From contig NC_021171.1 of the NCBI RefSeq assembly GCF_000242895.2, forward strand, positions 2,824,001-2,888,000: a DNA stretch of 64,000 nucleotides. The letters run 5' to 3'. The notes below the pieces were generated by a model that saw only the letters and a list, made by a program, of their open reading frames with translations, was not told the DNA's origin and did no database searches. This DNA comes from Bacillus sp. 1NLA3E (GTDB taxonomy: Bacteria; Bacillota; Bacilli; Bacillales; Cytobacillaceae). Shown in pieces: positions 44,986-54,609 of this stretch (within the stretch, counting starts at the first letter, position 1; each line of letters begins with the position of its first letter). A program made the position numbers and the translations under genes.

Positions 44986-46260
44986 ATGGAACATATGGAA
45001 AATCTCTATTCAGAAAAGAACACTAAAACAAAGTCAAAAAGAAAAGGGAAAGACAGTGTTAAAACGCAACGTTGGGCAATCCTGTCCATCTCCTCAATTC
45101 CACTTGTTATGACGTTGGGAAACTCGATGTTGATTCCTGTATTACCAGCAATGGAAAAGGCTTTGCACATTTCCCCTTTTCAAACTAGCATGATTTTAAC
45201 CGTTTACTCGATTGTAGCTATCATCCTAATCCCAATTGCTGGGTTCCTTTCTGACCATATCGGTCGAAAAAAGGTGATTATTCCAAGCTTAATCATTGCA
45301 GGAATTGGAGGGGGGATTTCAGGATTTGCCGCATGGAAGATAGGGGATGCCTATTGGCTAATTTTGCTGGGAAGAGCCTTACAAGGTGTGGGTGCGGCTG
45401 GTGCAGCACCTATTGTTCTCCCTTTAGTGGGAGATATGTTTAAAAATGAGGATGAAGTTAGCAGTACTTTAGGCCTTATTGAAACAGCAAATACGCTAGG
45501 AAAGGTTTTAAGCCCCATTTTAGGAGCTTTTCTAGCGGGAATCATTTGGTATATCCCGTTTTTAGCCTTTCCCTTCTTTTGTGTTATGTCCATTTTACTA
45601 ATGGCACTTTTAGTAAAATCACCAAAAACAACAGCAAATAAAATTAAATTCAAAAAGTTTTTACTTGATACAAAAAAAGTATTTGTTAATAACGGAAGGT
45701 GGCTTTCCGCTATTTTTATCATTGGTGGAACGCTGATGTTTGTCCTATTTGGAGTGCTCTTTTATTTGTCAGAAACCCTTGAGAAAATTTACCATATTAA
45801 GGATTTACGAAAGGGGTTGGTCTTAGCCCTACCCTTGGGAGCGTTATGTCTATCTTCTTTTATTACTGGAAAAAAGATAAAAGAAAACAAAGTTTTGATG
45901 AAATGGATAACCTTTACAGGAACAGTAATTCTAACATTAGCCATTTTTGCACTTAGTTTTTCTGATGCACTTTGGTTTATGATTACCATGTTTTTCATTT
46001 GTGGAGTCGGTATCGGTGTTGGTTTGCCAAGTTTGGATGCTCTGATCACCGAGGGAATAGAAAAAGAAGAGAGCGGGACCATTTCATCTTTGTATAGTTC
46101 GATGCGATTTATTGGTGTAGCAGCTGGTCCTCCAGTAATCGCCATATTAATGGAAAACTCCGGAGATTGGATCTTCTATTTATTAGGTGGGTTTAGTGTA
46201 TTCGCAGCAATCATTACACTATTTGCAATTAAGCCAGATAAAGAAACCCAAAAAGCATGA
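44986..46260 (+). CDS. MFS transporter (multidrug-type exporter)
   Basis: A 424-residue protein with a basic N-terminal tail (KTKSKRKGKDS) and 12 helices. The loop 2-3 motif GFLSDHIGRKKVII and the antiporter motif C-like GRALQGVGAAGAAPIVLPL in helix 4-5 mark it as an efflux pump of the Bmr/YmfD type. GVGIGVGLPSLDALI lies in the second half. AAAGGTGGCTCCCTT precedes the ATG. It is divergent from the trp operon, and a terminator follows. The substrate is unknown. Confidence 0.87.
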   Translation: MEHMENLYSEKNTKTKSKRKGKDSVKTQRWAILSISSIPLVMTLGNSMLIPVLPAMEKALHISPFQTSMILTVYSIVAIILIPIAGFLSDHIGRKKVIIPSLIIAGIGGGISGFAAWKIGDAYWLILLGRALQGVGAAGAAPIVLPLVGDMFKNEDEVSSTLGLIETANTLGKVLSPILGAFLAGIIWYIPFLAFPFFCVMSILLMALLVKSPKTTANKIKFKKFLLDTKKVFVNNGRWLSAIFIIGGTLMFVLFGVLFYLSETLEKIYHIKDLRKGLVLALPLGALCLSSFITGKKIKENKVLMKWITFTGTVILTLAIFALSFSDALWFMITMFFICGVGIGVGLPSLDALITEGIEKEESGTISSLYSSMRFIGVAAGPPVIAILMENSGDWIFYLLGGFSVFAAIITLFAIKPDKETQKA

Positions 46261-46278
46261 TAGAACGCTCACTTGAAA

Positions 46279-46316
46279 AACGCCAAGTGAATTCAATCTT
46301 CACTTGGTGTTTTATT
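46279..46316. terminator. bidirectional terminator
   Basis: AACGCCAAGTGAA pairs with TTCACTTGGTGTT and is followed by TTATTATTT. It serves the MFS gene and the converging DUF2935 gene. Confidence 0.8.
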
Positions 46317-46318
46317 AT

Positions 46319-47122
46319 TTATATTTTTTTATCTTGTCTTGGTTTTGTTGGATCACAGTTTGGCATCATTATTTTTGCAGATTCTGCAACTTTGGTTAAG
46401 TAATAGCATTCTTCCCTCGCCATATGATCTGCCATAAGTGGCGCGAAAGTCCCAAGCGCTTGATGGCCTAGCCCCAATTCCTCTAATTCTCGAAGAAAAT
46501 TCATAAACAGATTCATCTCAAGTGAAATATCATCATTAAATTTCCGTAATGCTGGGAATTCAGCTAAATTTGTTCTTAAATACCCTGTCATTTCGACCGC
46601 TTTCAGATAAAAATCTTGGAACTGTTTAAAATAGTCCATGCTTTTTTCTTTCAACTTTTTTTCTACTTGATCAAGGTTACTATCAATCGCACCGGCATGA
46701 CCTGTAGCATCCAAGAGCCAGACAGTATGATGATGTAGCTCATGGAAAACTGGAGGGATTTCGCCTCTACGTAAATAAGTTAGAATTCGAATATACTCTT
46801 CCAATTCATTCAACATATGATTTACAAAGGTGGGGGAAAGGTGAATTTTAATGTTACCTTGCAGTAGTTTACTCAAAATTTCGAGTTTAAATGTTCGAAA
46901 TTTATTAGCCTCTTCAGCTGCTCTCACACTTAAATGTACAAAATCAGTTGTTGCTAATCTCCCTAACCAGCGATCAAAAGTTTGGATAAAGTAGTTTGCT
47001 GTTTCAATGTTCTGTTTTTCTGATGGTGCTAGGGAATCATGGATAAACCGAGCATGGTCTCCAAGTATTTGTAGCCAAAAACCATGTTCAAGCTTGGCAC
47101 TTTTATCAAAATCTCCAACCAT
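46319..47122 (-). CDS. DUF2935 domain protein
   Basis: A 267-residue all-helical protein with two repeated helical-bundle units. EHGFWLQILGDHARFIHDSL and later FAPLMADHMAREECYYL carry the E-H...H-x3-H and H-x3-E-E positions that suit a metal site, as in other DUF2935 proteins of Bacillus and clostridia. The function is unknown. ATG 47122 is chosen since AAGGGGG lies 8 bp upstream; the frame extends to a TTG at 47140. Confidence 0.8.
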   Translation of the reverse strand: MVGDFDKSAKLEHGFWLQILGDHARFIHDSLAPSEKQNIETANYFIQTFDRWLGRLATTDFVHLSVRAAEEANKFRTFKLEILSKLLQGNIKIHLSPTFVNHMLNELEEYIRILTYLRRGEIPPVFHELHHHTVWLLDATGHAGAIDSNLDQVEKKLKEKSMDYFKQFQDFYLKAVEMTGYLRTNLAEFPALRKFNDDISLEMNLFMNFLRELEELGLGHQALGTFAPLMADHMAREECYYLTKVAESAKIMMPNCDPTKPRQDKKI

Positions 47123-47321
47123 CTTATCATCCCCCTTCAATATTCATATCCTGTTATGGAGTCTTTTATGACAAAAAAAGAGATGTCTCACCTATACTTA
47201 CCCCCATGCAACCATTCCCTTAAAAAATAAGAAGTAATGATTTCCATACCCCTCCGAATATTTTAAAAAAAGGAACATAATTTTTTCTGGATAGCATGAC
47301 AAAACACGTGGAGTGAGGAGA

Positions 47322-47746
47322 ATGAAAAAGTATATAGCCTTTGACGTGGGTGGGACAGAAGTAAAACATGGACTCCTATTAGGAAATGGGACGATTCTTT
47401 CAAAAGATAGTTACGATACCCAGTGCAATAATCTTGCCATTTTTTTAAACGATATGGAAAAAACAATTAAAATGTATACAAGAACTCACCAAGTATTAGG
47501 TGTGGCAATTAGTTTACCGGGTTCTATAAACCCCTATACAGGTTTTTCAGAACGATCTGGCTCTATAACAGCACTCAGTAATAAGAATCTTAAACAGTTA
47601 TTAGAACAAAGAATCTCTCTACAGGTAGAAATTGAAAATGATGTAAAAGTTTTAGAGGTGGCGAATTTGGTTTTATGATTACCCAGGCTGAAAGGGAAAA
47701 CGAGGATAAACCTATAAAACACACTAGAAAAATAGTTTTGACATAG
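47322..47746 (+). pseudogene. broken ROK family sugar kinase/regulator gene
   Basis: Starts well: GTGAGGAG then MKKYIAFDVGGTEVKHGLLL, the ROK ATP-binding motif D-V-G-G-T-x-x-K, and GVAISLPGSINPYTG. After VEIENDVK the frame runs into a stop (47678). In another frame RGGEFGFMIT follows, a motif that normally lies about 40 residues further along in ROK proteins, and this ends at 47746. So there is an internal deletion with frameshift, and the C-terminal half is gone. A complete protein has about 290 residues. Confidence 0.8.
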
Positions 47747-47766
47747 GGCTTTTGCTGGAGTAAAAT
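47738..47766 (+). promoter_or_regulatory. promoter of the tRNA pair
   Basis: TTGACA (47738-47743), 17 bp, TAAAAT (47761-47766). Near-consensus vegetative promoter, 86 bp before tRNA-Gly and overlapping the end of the ROK remnant. Confidence 0.8.
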
Positions 47767-47851
47767 AACATTTGTCATATGAGTTCTTATTATCGGTTTA
47801 AATGTGGTAAGGGTCTATTGGTTCAGATCTTGTCTTGCTAATTCATTTTTT

Positions 47852-47925
47852 GCGGGTGTAGTTCAATGGTAGAATGCCAGCTTCCCAAGCTAGCGGCGGG
47901 GGTTCGATTCCCCTCACCCGCTCCA
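47852..47925 (+). tRNA. tRNA-Gly (anticodon CCC)
   Basis: Acceptor GCGGGTG pairs with CACCCGC, discriminator T and encoded CCA. D-arm GTTCAATGGTAGAAT, anticodon loop TTCCCAA (CCC at positions 34-36), T-arm GGGGGTTCGATTCCCC. The anticodon stem CCAGC/GCTAG has one C-A mismatch. Confidence 0.9.
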
Positions 47926-47950
47926 TAACTTTTTACATTAACAACAACAT

Positions 47951-48042
47951 GGAGAAGTACCCAAGTGGTTATAAGGGGACGCACTCGAAATGCGTTAGGA
48001 TGGGCAACTGTTGCGTGAGTTCGAATCTCACCTTCTCCGCCA
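47951..48042 (+). tRNA. tRNA-Ser (anticodon CGA)
   Basis: Acceptor GGAGAAG pairs with CTTCTCC, followed by G and encoded CCA. Anticodon stem ACGCA/TGCGT closes loop CTCGAAA (anticodon CGA). A long variable arm (GGATGGGCAACTGTTGC region) is typical of class II serine tRNAs. T-arm GTGAGTTCGAATCTCAC. Confidence 0.92.
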
Positions 48043-48057
48043 AATTACATATACAAC

Positions 48058-48099
48058 AGGCAGACTAAAATGTTACAATACATAGTCGGCCTTTTTTTA
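48058..48099 (+). terminator. terminator of the tRNA pair
   Basis: AGGCAGACT pairs with AGTCGGCCT and is followed by seven T residues. Confidence 0.8.
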
Positions 48100-48226
48100 T
48101 TTCCAAAGAGCCCATCATTATCGTTTTTTGGGAATCCACCCTCAAACTCTTTTTTATAATAGGTGGTTAAGGTTATAATAAAAAGGGAATATTTGGTGAC
48201 AAAATAACTAATAAAGGATGAATCTG

Positions 48227-48508
48227 ATGAAAATTACTGGTTTCACAGTTGAAAAATTGGAAGATCCATTTGGAATTTTAAGTGGGGATCGTTATGAGCT
48301 TTATTTAGATATCGAAGTTGATGAAGATGATGAACTTCATCTTGAAAACGGACTGCGTTTGAAGGTCCTTTACGTGGCCGAGGATGGGGAAGGAAAAATA
48401 GTAAGTTATAGCCTTCTTGAAAACACAACAGATAAATATATTGATTTAGCACTAGAGGCAGAAGAACTGGAAATTGTGGCAGCCTTTTGCAAGGAAAATC
48501 TTGAATAA
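48227..48508 (+). CDS. small acidic protein, DUF6509-like
   Basis: A 93-residue soluble protein, MKITGFTVEKLEDPFGILSG followed by DRYELYLDIEVDEDDELHLENGL in two pieces. The VEKLxDPFGILxGxRYEFxLxIEVxEDDELYxExGLxLRV pattern is one I associate with the DUF6509 family of Bacillaceae; function unknown. AAAGGATG precedes ATG 48227; the ATG at 48218 in the same frame is also possible but overlaps that site. A strong terminator follows. Confidence 0.7.
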   Translation: MKITGFTVEKLEDPFGILSGDRYELYLDIEVDEDDELHLENGLRLKVLYVAEDGEGKIVSYSLLENTTDKYIDLALEAEELEIVAAFCKENLE

Positions 48509-48515
48509 TTAAAAT

Positions 48516-48547
48516 GAGCCCGATCCTTTAAAGGATCGGGCTTTGTT
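48516..48547 (+). terminator. terminator
   Basis: AGCCCGATCCTTT pairs with AAAGGATCGGGCT without a spare loop base beyond the centre, then TTGTT. Confidence 0.85.
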
Positions 48548-48631
48548 ACAAACTAGGAGTAGGCTTCAATTCCTTACCCCTAAGGGAAAAAAACTGTTAC
48601 TTAATAGGAAATTCAACAAAAGTTCAAAGTT

Positions 48632-48832
48632 TTAGTAACTTTTATTGTGATTATCAACAGCCTGAAGCATTTTAGTCGTTGAGACCATCTCACTGTTACA
48701 GATAGGGCATTTAGGAATCTCTTTGTTTTTAAAGTTGTCACGTACCCAACAATTACAATTATCTGATGCACATTCCCAAACCTTTGTTTCTACCGTAATG
48801 ATTTCTTCCACAATCCTTCTGCCGAAAGCCAT
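48632..48832 (-). CDS. YdjO-like cold-inducible small zinc protein
   Basis: A 66-residue protein, MAFGRRIVEEIITVETKVWE then CASDNCNCWVRDNFKN and IPKCPICNSEM. Cysteines C-x4-C-x-C and C-x2-C would bind zinc. It matches the YdjO family, described as cold-inducible in B. subtilis. ATG 48832 has GGAGGT 7 bp upstream; a GTG at 48841 overlaps the site. It lies next to cold-shock genes, which fits. Confidence 0.82.
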   Translation of the reverse strand: MAFGRRIVEEIITVETKVWECASDNCNCWVRDNFKNKEIPKCPICNSEMVSTTKMLQAVDNHNKSY

Positions 48833-49064
48833 CCTATCCACCTCCAGTTTGCTTATATCGTAATCTTAGAATTGCTAACTGCTGATTATGTGAGCCCAAA
48901 TGAAAAAATTCACTAATCATAAAAAGTGGACAAAAAATGTTACTCTTTATAATCAGTGAATTAGAACTAAATCAATAATCAGTTCTTTTCATCATAACGT
49001 TTTTTCAAATATATTTCAAATATTCGAACCACAACTGGGCACATTATATGATTTTTAACTTAAA

Positions 49065-49265
49065 TTACTGTTTTTGGACGTTTACAGCTTGAGGTCCCCG
49101 TTGTCCTTGTTCAACTTCAAAACTAACTGTTTGACCCTCTTCAAGTGACTTATAACCTTCACCTTGAATGGCTGAAAAATGAACAAAAACATCATCACCA
49201 TTCTCACGTTCAATAAAACCAAAGCCTTTTTCGCCATTAAACCATTTTACTTTACCAGTTTCCAT
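49065..49265 (-). CDS. cold-shock protein (CspA/CspB family)
   Basis: A 66-residue OB-fold RNA/ssDNA-binding protein. RNP1 is [16 protein letters not shown] and RNP2 is DVFVHFSAI. It ends [10 protein letters not shown]. It acts as an RNA chaperone. TTAGGAGGTTCTTTT precedes the ATG. It is one of two cold-shock genes in the window; both flank the helicase gene on the same strand. This copy is the more divergent of the two ([15 protein letters not shown]). Confidence 0.95.
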   Translation of the reverse strand: METGKVKWFNGEKGFGFIERENGDDVFVHFSAIQGEGYKSLEEGQTVSFEVEQGQRGPQAVNVQKQ

Positions 49266-49358
49266 AAAAGAACCTCCTAATTAACTAAAACTAAATTTCA
49301 TCAAACAATATATAATATGGGACAAATACCCAAAATACATACAAAAAACTGAAAAAAA

Positions 49359-50816
49359 TTACGGACGAGGTCTTGAACGTCGTTTAGCTTTTTCATTCCT
49401 CGGAGCCCGGTCACTGCTGCCGCTTCTTGGCCGATCATTACTTCTAGCACGATCATTTCGTCTGTTTCTATCACGGTCATATTGTGGCTTTTTAGACCGT
49501 AGTGGCTCCACAGCCGTTAATTTTACTGGAGTAGCATCTGGTTCCTTTGTTAAAAGCTTTAAAGTTGCAGCTAATAAGGTAACAGAATCAGTATCCTCTA
49601 GCAGGTTTTCTGCAGCTCTTTTATATTCGCTGAATTCTTCGGATTCCACAATCTTCATAATCTTATTAATGGTGGCTTGTTGATTTCCAACGAGTACATC
49701 CCTAAAACTTGGAACTTGCATTTTATCAATTTTCCGTTTCGTAAGGTTTTCAATCACTCTTAAATGATCTATTTCCCTTGGAGAAACAAATGTTACTGCT
49801 AAACCTTTATTACCCGCGCGTCCTGTTCTTCCAATCCGGTGAACATAACTTTCTGGATCTTGTGGGATATCGAAATTATATACATGGGAAACTCCGCTTA
49901 TATCCAGACCTCGTGCCGCAACATCTGTCGCCACCATGATATCAATAGTCTGCTCTTTAAAGCGACGAATCACCTGATCACGTTTTGTTTGCGGAATATC
50001 ACCGTGAATTCCTTCTGCAGAATATCCGCGTTTAATAAGACCTTCAACCAACTCATCTACGCGTTTCTTTGTTCGACCAAATACAATCGCAAGTTCAGGT
50101 GATTGGATATCTAATAAGCTACACAAAACGTCAAATTTTTGTTTTTCTTGCACTTCTAAATAATGCTGCTCGATATTTCCAACAGTCATTTCTTTAGCTT
50201 GAACTTTTACAAGCTCAGGATTTTTCATGAACTTTTCAGCAAGAGTTTTAATACGATGTGGCATTGTTGCTGAAAATAATAAGGTCTGACGTTCGGAAGG
50301 GATACCAGACAGAATTTTTTCAATGTCCTCAATAAATCCCATATTCAACATTTCATCTGCTTCATCAAGCACGACTGTATGGATGTTTTGCAAACGAATT
50401 GTTTTTCTATCAATGTGATCCATTAATCGACCAGGTGTCGCCGCAATAATATGAGGCCTATTTTTTAGCCCTCTAATTTGTCGATTGATATCTTGACCAC
50501 CGTAAATTGGTAACGTACGAATACCTTTAGTATTACCAATCCGGTTTAATTCTTCTGCAACCTGTACAGCTAATTCACGTGTTGGAGCGAGTACAAGCCC
50601 CTGAATAGCTGGTTCATCAACTTTACAATTTTCAATTAACGGAACTCCAAAAGCGGTTGTTTTTCCTGTTCCAGTTTGGGCTTGACCAATAATATCCTTA
50701 CCAGATAATGCAACAGGAATAGCCTGTGCCTGGATTGGAGATGGTTCTTCAAAGCCCATTTGGGATAATGCCTTCTCAAGTGCTTCACTTAGGTTAAAAT
50801 CTGAAAATTTTGTCAA
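49359..50816 (-). CDS. cshA: DEAD-box RNA helicase, CshA type
   Basis: A 485-residue RNA helicase. Q motif [15 protein letters not shown], motif [13 protein letters not shown], Ia [12 protein letters not shown] in [17 protein letters not shown] in LLFSATMP, and [14 protein letters not shown] are intact. The C-terminus is Arg-rich ([19 protein letters not shown]), an RNA-binding tail that in CshA is used with the degradosome and cold-shock proteins. GGAGGAAATATATTTTG lies upstream of the ATG. Placement between two csp genes agrees with a role in cold RNA remodelling. Confidence 0.94.
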   Translation of the reverse strand: MTKFSDFNLSEALEKALSQMGFEEPSPIQAQAIPVALSGKDIIGQAQTGTGKTTAFGVPLIENCKVDEPAIQGLVLAPTRELAVQVAEELNRIGNTKGIRTLPIYGGQDINRQIRGLKNRPHIIAATPGRLMDHIDRKTIRLQNIHTVVLDEADEMLNMGFIEDIEKILSGIPSERQTLLFSATMPHRIKTLAEKFMKNPELVKVQAKEMTVGNIEQHYLEVQEKQKFDVLCSLLDIQSPELAIVFGRTKKRVDELVEGLIKRGYSAEGIHGDIPQTKRDQVIRRFKEQTIDIMVATDVAARGLDISGVSHVYNFDIPQDPESYVHRIGRTGRAGNKGLAVTFVSPREIDHLRVIENLTKRKIDKMQVPSFRDVLVGNQQATINKIMKIVESEEFSEYKRAAENLLEDTDSVTLLAATLKLLTKEPDATPVKLTAVEPLRSKKPQYDRDRNRRNDRARSNDRPRSGSSDRAPRNEKAKRRSRPRP

Positions 50817-50820
50817 AATA

Positions 50821-51243
50821 TATTTCCTCCTTACAAATGTTCCATATCTTCTATTATTATCTAAAACGTCATTCTTTTTTCAACAAAAAGAAATGTTAGT
50901 GAAATAATTTCGTTTTCCATTTATTTTGCATTGGCCAACTATATAAATTAATCTTTCCCGATCAAGATATTTGTACTCATGTCGGTTTATTTCCTAAAAC
51001 AATGAAAGCCCTACCTCTCTTTCATCCTTACGGCTCCTGAGCCGCTCCAGTGTGAATCAGGTTTTTCAAATAAATCTTTACATTCTGCAAAATTGTGGGC
51101 ATCATTCGTTCTCCACTAATAAAAAGCTAACTTCCTTTGGGAATATTTCCTATGAAGGGGTTGAGTATCACAAAAAAGAAACGTTATGAGGAGCCTTTTT
51201 AAGAGGAACACGAAGAATTTTCTCTAATTGTTTCAAAAACAAA
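50821..51243. other. gene-free stretch upstream of cshA
   Basis: Probably the long 5' leader and promoter region of cshA. No coding frame with a ribosome binding site is seen. A small hairpin around 51030 (GGCTCCTGAGCC) is the only clear structure apart from the cspB terminator at its right end. Confidence 0.45.
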
Positions 51244-51276
51244 AGGAGGTGATGCTGGTTTGAAAAGCATCACCTC
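51244..51276 (-). terminator. terminator of the second cold-shock gene
   Basis: GAGGTGATGCT pairs with AGCATCACCTC; on the minus strand it is followed by CTTTTGTTTTT. Confidence 0.9.
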
Positions 51277-51293
51277 AGGTTTATGAGTTTAAC

Positions 51294-51494
51294 TTATGCT
51301 TTTTGAACGTTAGCTGCTTGTGGTCCACGGTTACCTTCAACGATTTCAAACGTTACTTCTTGACCTTCTTCTAACGTTTTGAAACCTTCAGTTTGAATCG
51401 CAGAGAAGTGAACAAATACATCGTTACCATCTGCTGCTTCAATGAATCCAAAACCTTTTTCTGCATTAAACCATTTTACTTTACCTGTAGTCAT
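51294..51494 (-). CDS. cspB: cold-shock protein CspB-type
   Basis: A 66-residue OB-fold protein, [20 protein letters not shown] with RNP motifs [16 protein letters not shown] and DVFVHFSAI, ending [25 protein letters not shown] lies before the ATG at 51494. An open frame continues to 51623, but this is the 5' untranslated region: a promoter lies at 51659-51687, giving a leader of about 160 bases, as is usual for cold-shock genes. Confidence 0.95.
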   Translation of the reverse strand: MTTGKVKWFNAEKGFGFIEAADGNDVFVHFSAIQTEGFKTLEEGQEVTFEIVEGNRGPQAANVQKA

Positions 51495-51658
51495 GTAATG
51501 ACCTCCAAAAATTTCATTCACTATTAGTTTTTCATATAATCTATTAAAAAAAGCATAGCCCTCAAATCGTGTAGGGACAAACAATCGCCTACATTCATTG
51601 CAGCTACGACTACTTAAATCCATAAAAATTATATAACGAACTTAACAGCGTCTCTATT

Positions 51659-51687
51659 ATCATATTAGATTATGGATAAAATGTCAA
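51659..51687 (-). promoter_or_regulatory. promoter of cspB
   Basis: On the minus strand TTGACA-N17-TATGAT. The transcript would start near 51652, leaving a ~158-base leader that could carry cold-responsive structure. Confidence 0.75.
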
Positions 51688-51780
51688 CCGTACTCATCCT
51701 TATTATGATTTATACCTAAAAAAAGGAGACTACAGAAAAAATTTTCTGTTTGCCTCTCTTAACTAATCTTATCATGGTAT

Positions 51781-52611
51781 TTAGGCTTCTCTTCTTATTT
51801 TCGGTGTCACCCGTTTCTTTTTTTCTGTTGTTTTTTGAGGCTTTGTTCGATCGATGGATGCCTGAAGGGCTGCCATTAAATCAGTTACGTTTGACACATT
51901 ATCTTTAGCTGTAGGAGTGACGATGTCTTGTCCGGTTCTTTTTGACTCAATAAGTTCCATTAAAGCACTTCGGTACTCGTCGTTATACTTTTCTGGTTTA
52001 AACTCTGTCGTTAATTGGTCGATTAGCATAATGGCTGTATCAAGTTCTTTTTTCGACACATTGCTTTCGGCAGGGACATTTGGAACATCACTCGTTTTTC
52101 TCACTTCATCAGGAAAATGTATCGTTTCCATAACAAGGGTATTTTCATAAACTCTAAGTAAAGCGAGTTGCTCTTTTGAACGGATGATAATTTTGGCTAA
52201 GCCAACTTTAGATGATTCTTCCAAAGCCTTTCTTAATAGTGAATATGCCTTTACGCCACCTTCACTTGGTGACATATAGTAAGTTTTATCATAATAAATC
52301 GGGTCAATTTGTTCCATTTTCACAAAATCAATAATTTCCACTGCTCGCTCTTCGTTCTCTTTTTTTAGTTTTTCAAAATCCTTGTCCTCGAGTACCACAA
52401 ATTTCCCCTTCGTATATTCAAATGCTCTTACAATGTCTTCAGCTTTCAATTCAACTTTACAAACAGGGCAAATCTTCTCATATTGTATGGGGGAATGGCA
52501 TTCCTTATGAAGTGTTCTTAACTTTATATCTTTATCTTCCGTTGCGGTGTGCAATTTGATTGGAATATTCACAAGACCAAAACTAATGCTTCCTTTCCAA
52601 ATTGTATGCAT
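51781..52611 (-). CDS. ku: Ku protein for non-homologous end joining
   Basis: A 276-residue bacterial Ku homodimer subunit that binds DNA ends and recruits LigD. MHTIWKGSISFGLVNIPIKL is the standard opening; a zinc-like CHSPIQYEKICPVCKVE and YYMSPSEGGVKAYSLL follow. The basic C-terminal tail (TKPQKTTEKKKRVTPKIRRE) is the end-binding/LigD-stimulating part. ATG 52611 is chosen after GGAGAGAGCT. It is divergent from ligD, 165 bp away. In B. subtilis both act in spores. Confidence 0.94.
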   Translation of the reverse strand: MHTIWKGSISFGLVNIPIKLHTATEDKDIKLRTLHKECHSPIQYEKICPVCKVELKAEDIVRAFEYTKGKFVVLEDKDFEKLKKENEERAVEIIDFVKMEQIDPIYYDKTYYMSPSEGGVKAYSLLRKALEESSKVGLAKIIIRSKEQLALLRVYENTLVMETIHFPDEVRKTSDVPNVPAESNVSKKELDTAIMLIDQLTTEFKPEKYNDEYRSALMELIESKRTGQDIVTPTAKDNVSNVTDLMAALQASIDRTKPQKTTEKKKRVTPKIRREA

Positions 52612-52776
52612 AGCTCTCTCTCCATTCTTCATTCGATCTATTGTTAATCTGTGTGAAAAAACGCTTGTGAATACTTACAAACAATTGGTAATGGATGAGA
52701 ACCAAAAGATTACGGAATAATAAAAGGACTAAAATAAATATTGATTCTGTTTCAGCAAAAAAGGAAGGTAAAATTA

Positions 52777-54609
52777 ATGAAACCAATGTTGCCAAGTCTA
52801 ACTTTCAACATTCCTGAAGGTGTTGATTGGTATTATGAAGTGAAATATGACGGCTTTAGGGCTATTTTAGAATGGAATGTAAATAACCTAACGCTTACAA
52901 GCAGAAATGGAAAACCTCTCCTTGCGCTTTTCCCTGAAATTGAACTTTTTTTATTAAGAAATAAAGAAAAATTCGCTCCTTTTCTTCCACTTGCATTAGA
53001 TGGAGAGCTCGTTTTCTTGGAAAATCCTTATAAAGCAGATTTTGGCTCAATTCAAGTACGAGGTAGAATGCGCTCTCAAAAAAAAATCCTTGAGAAAGCT
53101 GAATTACAACCATGTTTTTTATTGGTGTTTGATGTATTGCACTTGCAAGGTGTTGCATTAAAAGGGAAACCATACATAAAGAGGAAAGGTGAGTTAACTA
53201 AACTGTTTACAGCGGTAGACTTACCACTTGTGCCAAGCGAAAATAACTCAAAGCTTGTGCAGATGATTCCCTCGAAACAAAACTTTCAATCGGTTTGGGA
53301 TAATGTGGTCCTTTATGACGGGGAAGGCATCGTGGCAAAACAGGAACTGAATCTCTGGGAAGACGGGAAACGGTCAATCTCTTGGTTGAAATACAAAAAT
53401 TGGAAATATGTTTCATGTTTTATAACCGCATATGATAAATCGAATGGCTATTTTTATATTGGGGTTTTTAAAGGTGGCGTGGTTTACCCAATTGGCCTTT
53501 TCCTTTTTGGCCTTACACCTGAAGAGAAACAAGCGCTTGTCCGAATTATCAAGGACAATCAGATTCGCGAAGATGCTCAATTTGTATACGTGCCGCCTGC
53601 AATTTGTGTGGAGGTTAAATATTTAGAAGTATATGAAAAACAGCTTAGAGAGCCACACTTTCATCAATTCCGATTTGATTTGAAGGCTGAAGATTGTATT
53701 ATTGAAAACTTTATATATAATCAAAAAAACTTACCACTAGACATTGAAATCACCCATCCTGAGAAACCAATTTGGGAGACACCGCCCGTAACAAAAATAG
53801 ATTATATTCATTATTTACAGGAAGTTTCTCCTTATATACTCCCCTTTTTAAAGGACAGAGCCTTAACTGTCATTCGTCATCCCCATGGTATGTTTGGCGA
53901 GCCTTTTTATCAAAAAAATCGACCGGATTATGCACCAGATTATGTGCATTCTTTTCATAGGGAAAATATTGACTATATTGTTTGCAACAACTTTAAGACG
54001 TTGCTTTGGCTTGGTAATCAACTTGCAATCGAATTTCATATTCCTTTTCAAACTATTAATAACGCTTTTCCAAGTGAAATTGTCCTTGATTTGGATCCTC
54101 CTTCAAAAAAAGATTTTCATTTAGCTATAAAGGCTGCTTTATTAATAAAAGAGGTTCTTGATCACTTAAACCTTATTAGTTTCGTTAAAACCTCGGGCAA
54201 CAAAGGGTTACAAATTTATTTGCCGCTCCAAGAGAATCAAGTTAGTTATGATGATACAAGATTGTTTACTGCTTTTATTGCTGAATATTTAGTATCAAAA
54301 GATCCGGATTCTTTTACAATTGAAAGAATGAAGAAAAACCGTGGCAATAGACTTTATGTTGATTATGTTCAACATGGAGAAGGAAAAACGATAATCGCTC
54401 CTTATTCTTTAAGAGGGACAGGGCCGGCAACTGTAGCGACCCCGCTTTATTGGCATGAAGTGACCGACAAGCTTACAGCAGAAACCTTTAACATCACTAA
54501 CATGGTAGAGCGGATTAGGAAAGTTGGAGACCCTTTTCAAACCTATTTTGAAGCAAAAAAAATCCAAAACATTAAACCCATTCTAGAGTTCTTAGCAAAA
54601 AAGAGATAA
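52777..54609 (+). CDS. ligD: NHEJ DNA ligase/polymerase LigD
   Basis: A 610-residue fusion in Bacillus order. Residues about 1-300 are an ATP-dependent ligase: the nucleotidyl-transfer lysine is in YYEVKYDGFRAILE, with LDGELVFL, DGEGIVAKQ and WLKYK. Residues about 320-605 are the AEP polymerase: VIRHPHGMFGEPFYQKN, EIVLDLDPPSKKDF with the metal Asp pair, and KTSGNKGLQIYLPL. There is no phosphoesterase domain. ATG 52777 follows AAGGAAGG; the frame to 52741 has no site. Confidence 0.95.
   Translation: MKPMLPSLTFNIPEGVDWYYEVKYDGFRAILEWNVNNLTLTSRNGKPLLALFPEIELFLLRNKEKFAPFLPLALDGELVFLENPYKADFGSIQVRGRMRSQKKILEKAELQPCFLLVFDVLHLQGVALKGKPYIKRKGELTKLFTAVDLPLVPSENNSKLVQMIPSKQNFQSVWDNVVLYDGEGIVAKQELNLWEDGKRSISWLKYKNWKYVSCFITAYDKSNGYFYIGVFKGGVVYPIGLFLFGLTPEEKQALVRIIKDNQIREDAQFVYVPPAICVEVKYLEVYEKQLREPHFHQFRFDLKAEDCIIENFIYNQKNLPLDIEITHPEKPIWETPPVTKIDYIHYLQEVSPYILPFLKDRALTVIRHPHGMFGEPFYQKNRPDYAPDYVHSFHRENIDYIVCNNFKTLLWLGNQLAIEFHIPFQTINNAFPSEIVLDLDPPSKKDFHLAIKAALLIKEVLDHLNLISFVKTSGNKGLQIYLPLQENQVSYDDTRLFTAFIAEYLVSKDPDSFTIERMKKNRGNRLYVDYVQHGEGKTIIAPYSLRGTGPATVATPLYWHEVTDKLTAETFNITNMVERIRKVGDPFQTYFEAKKIQNIKPILEFLAKKR

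Noticed and set aside
51495-51623. N-terminal extension of the second cold-shock protein
   Set aside because: It is the transcribed leader; the family starts at the ATG at 51494, which has GGAGGT upstream. A leader peptide cannot be excluded but no site was seen.
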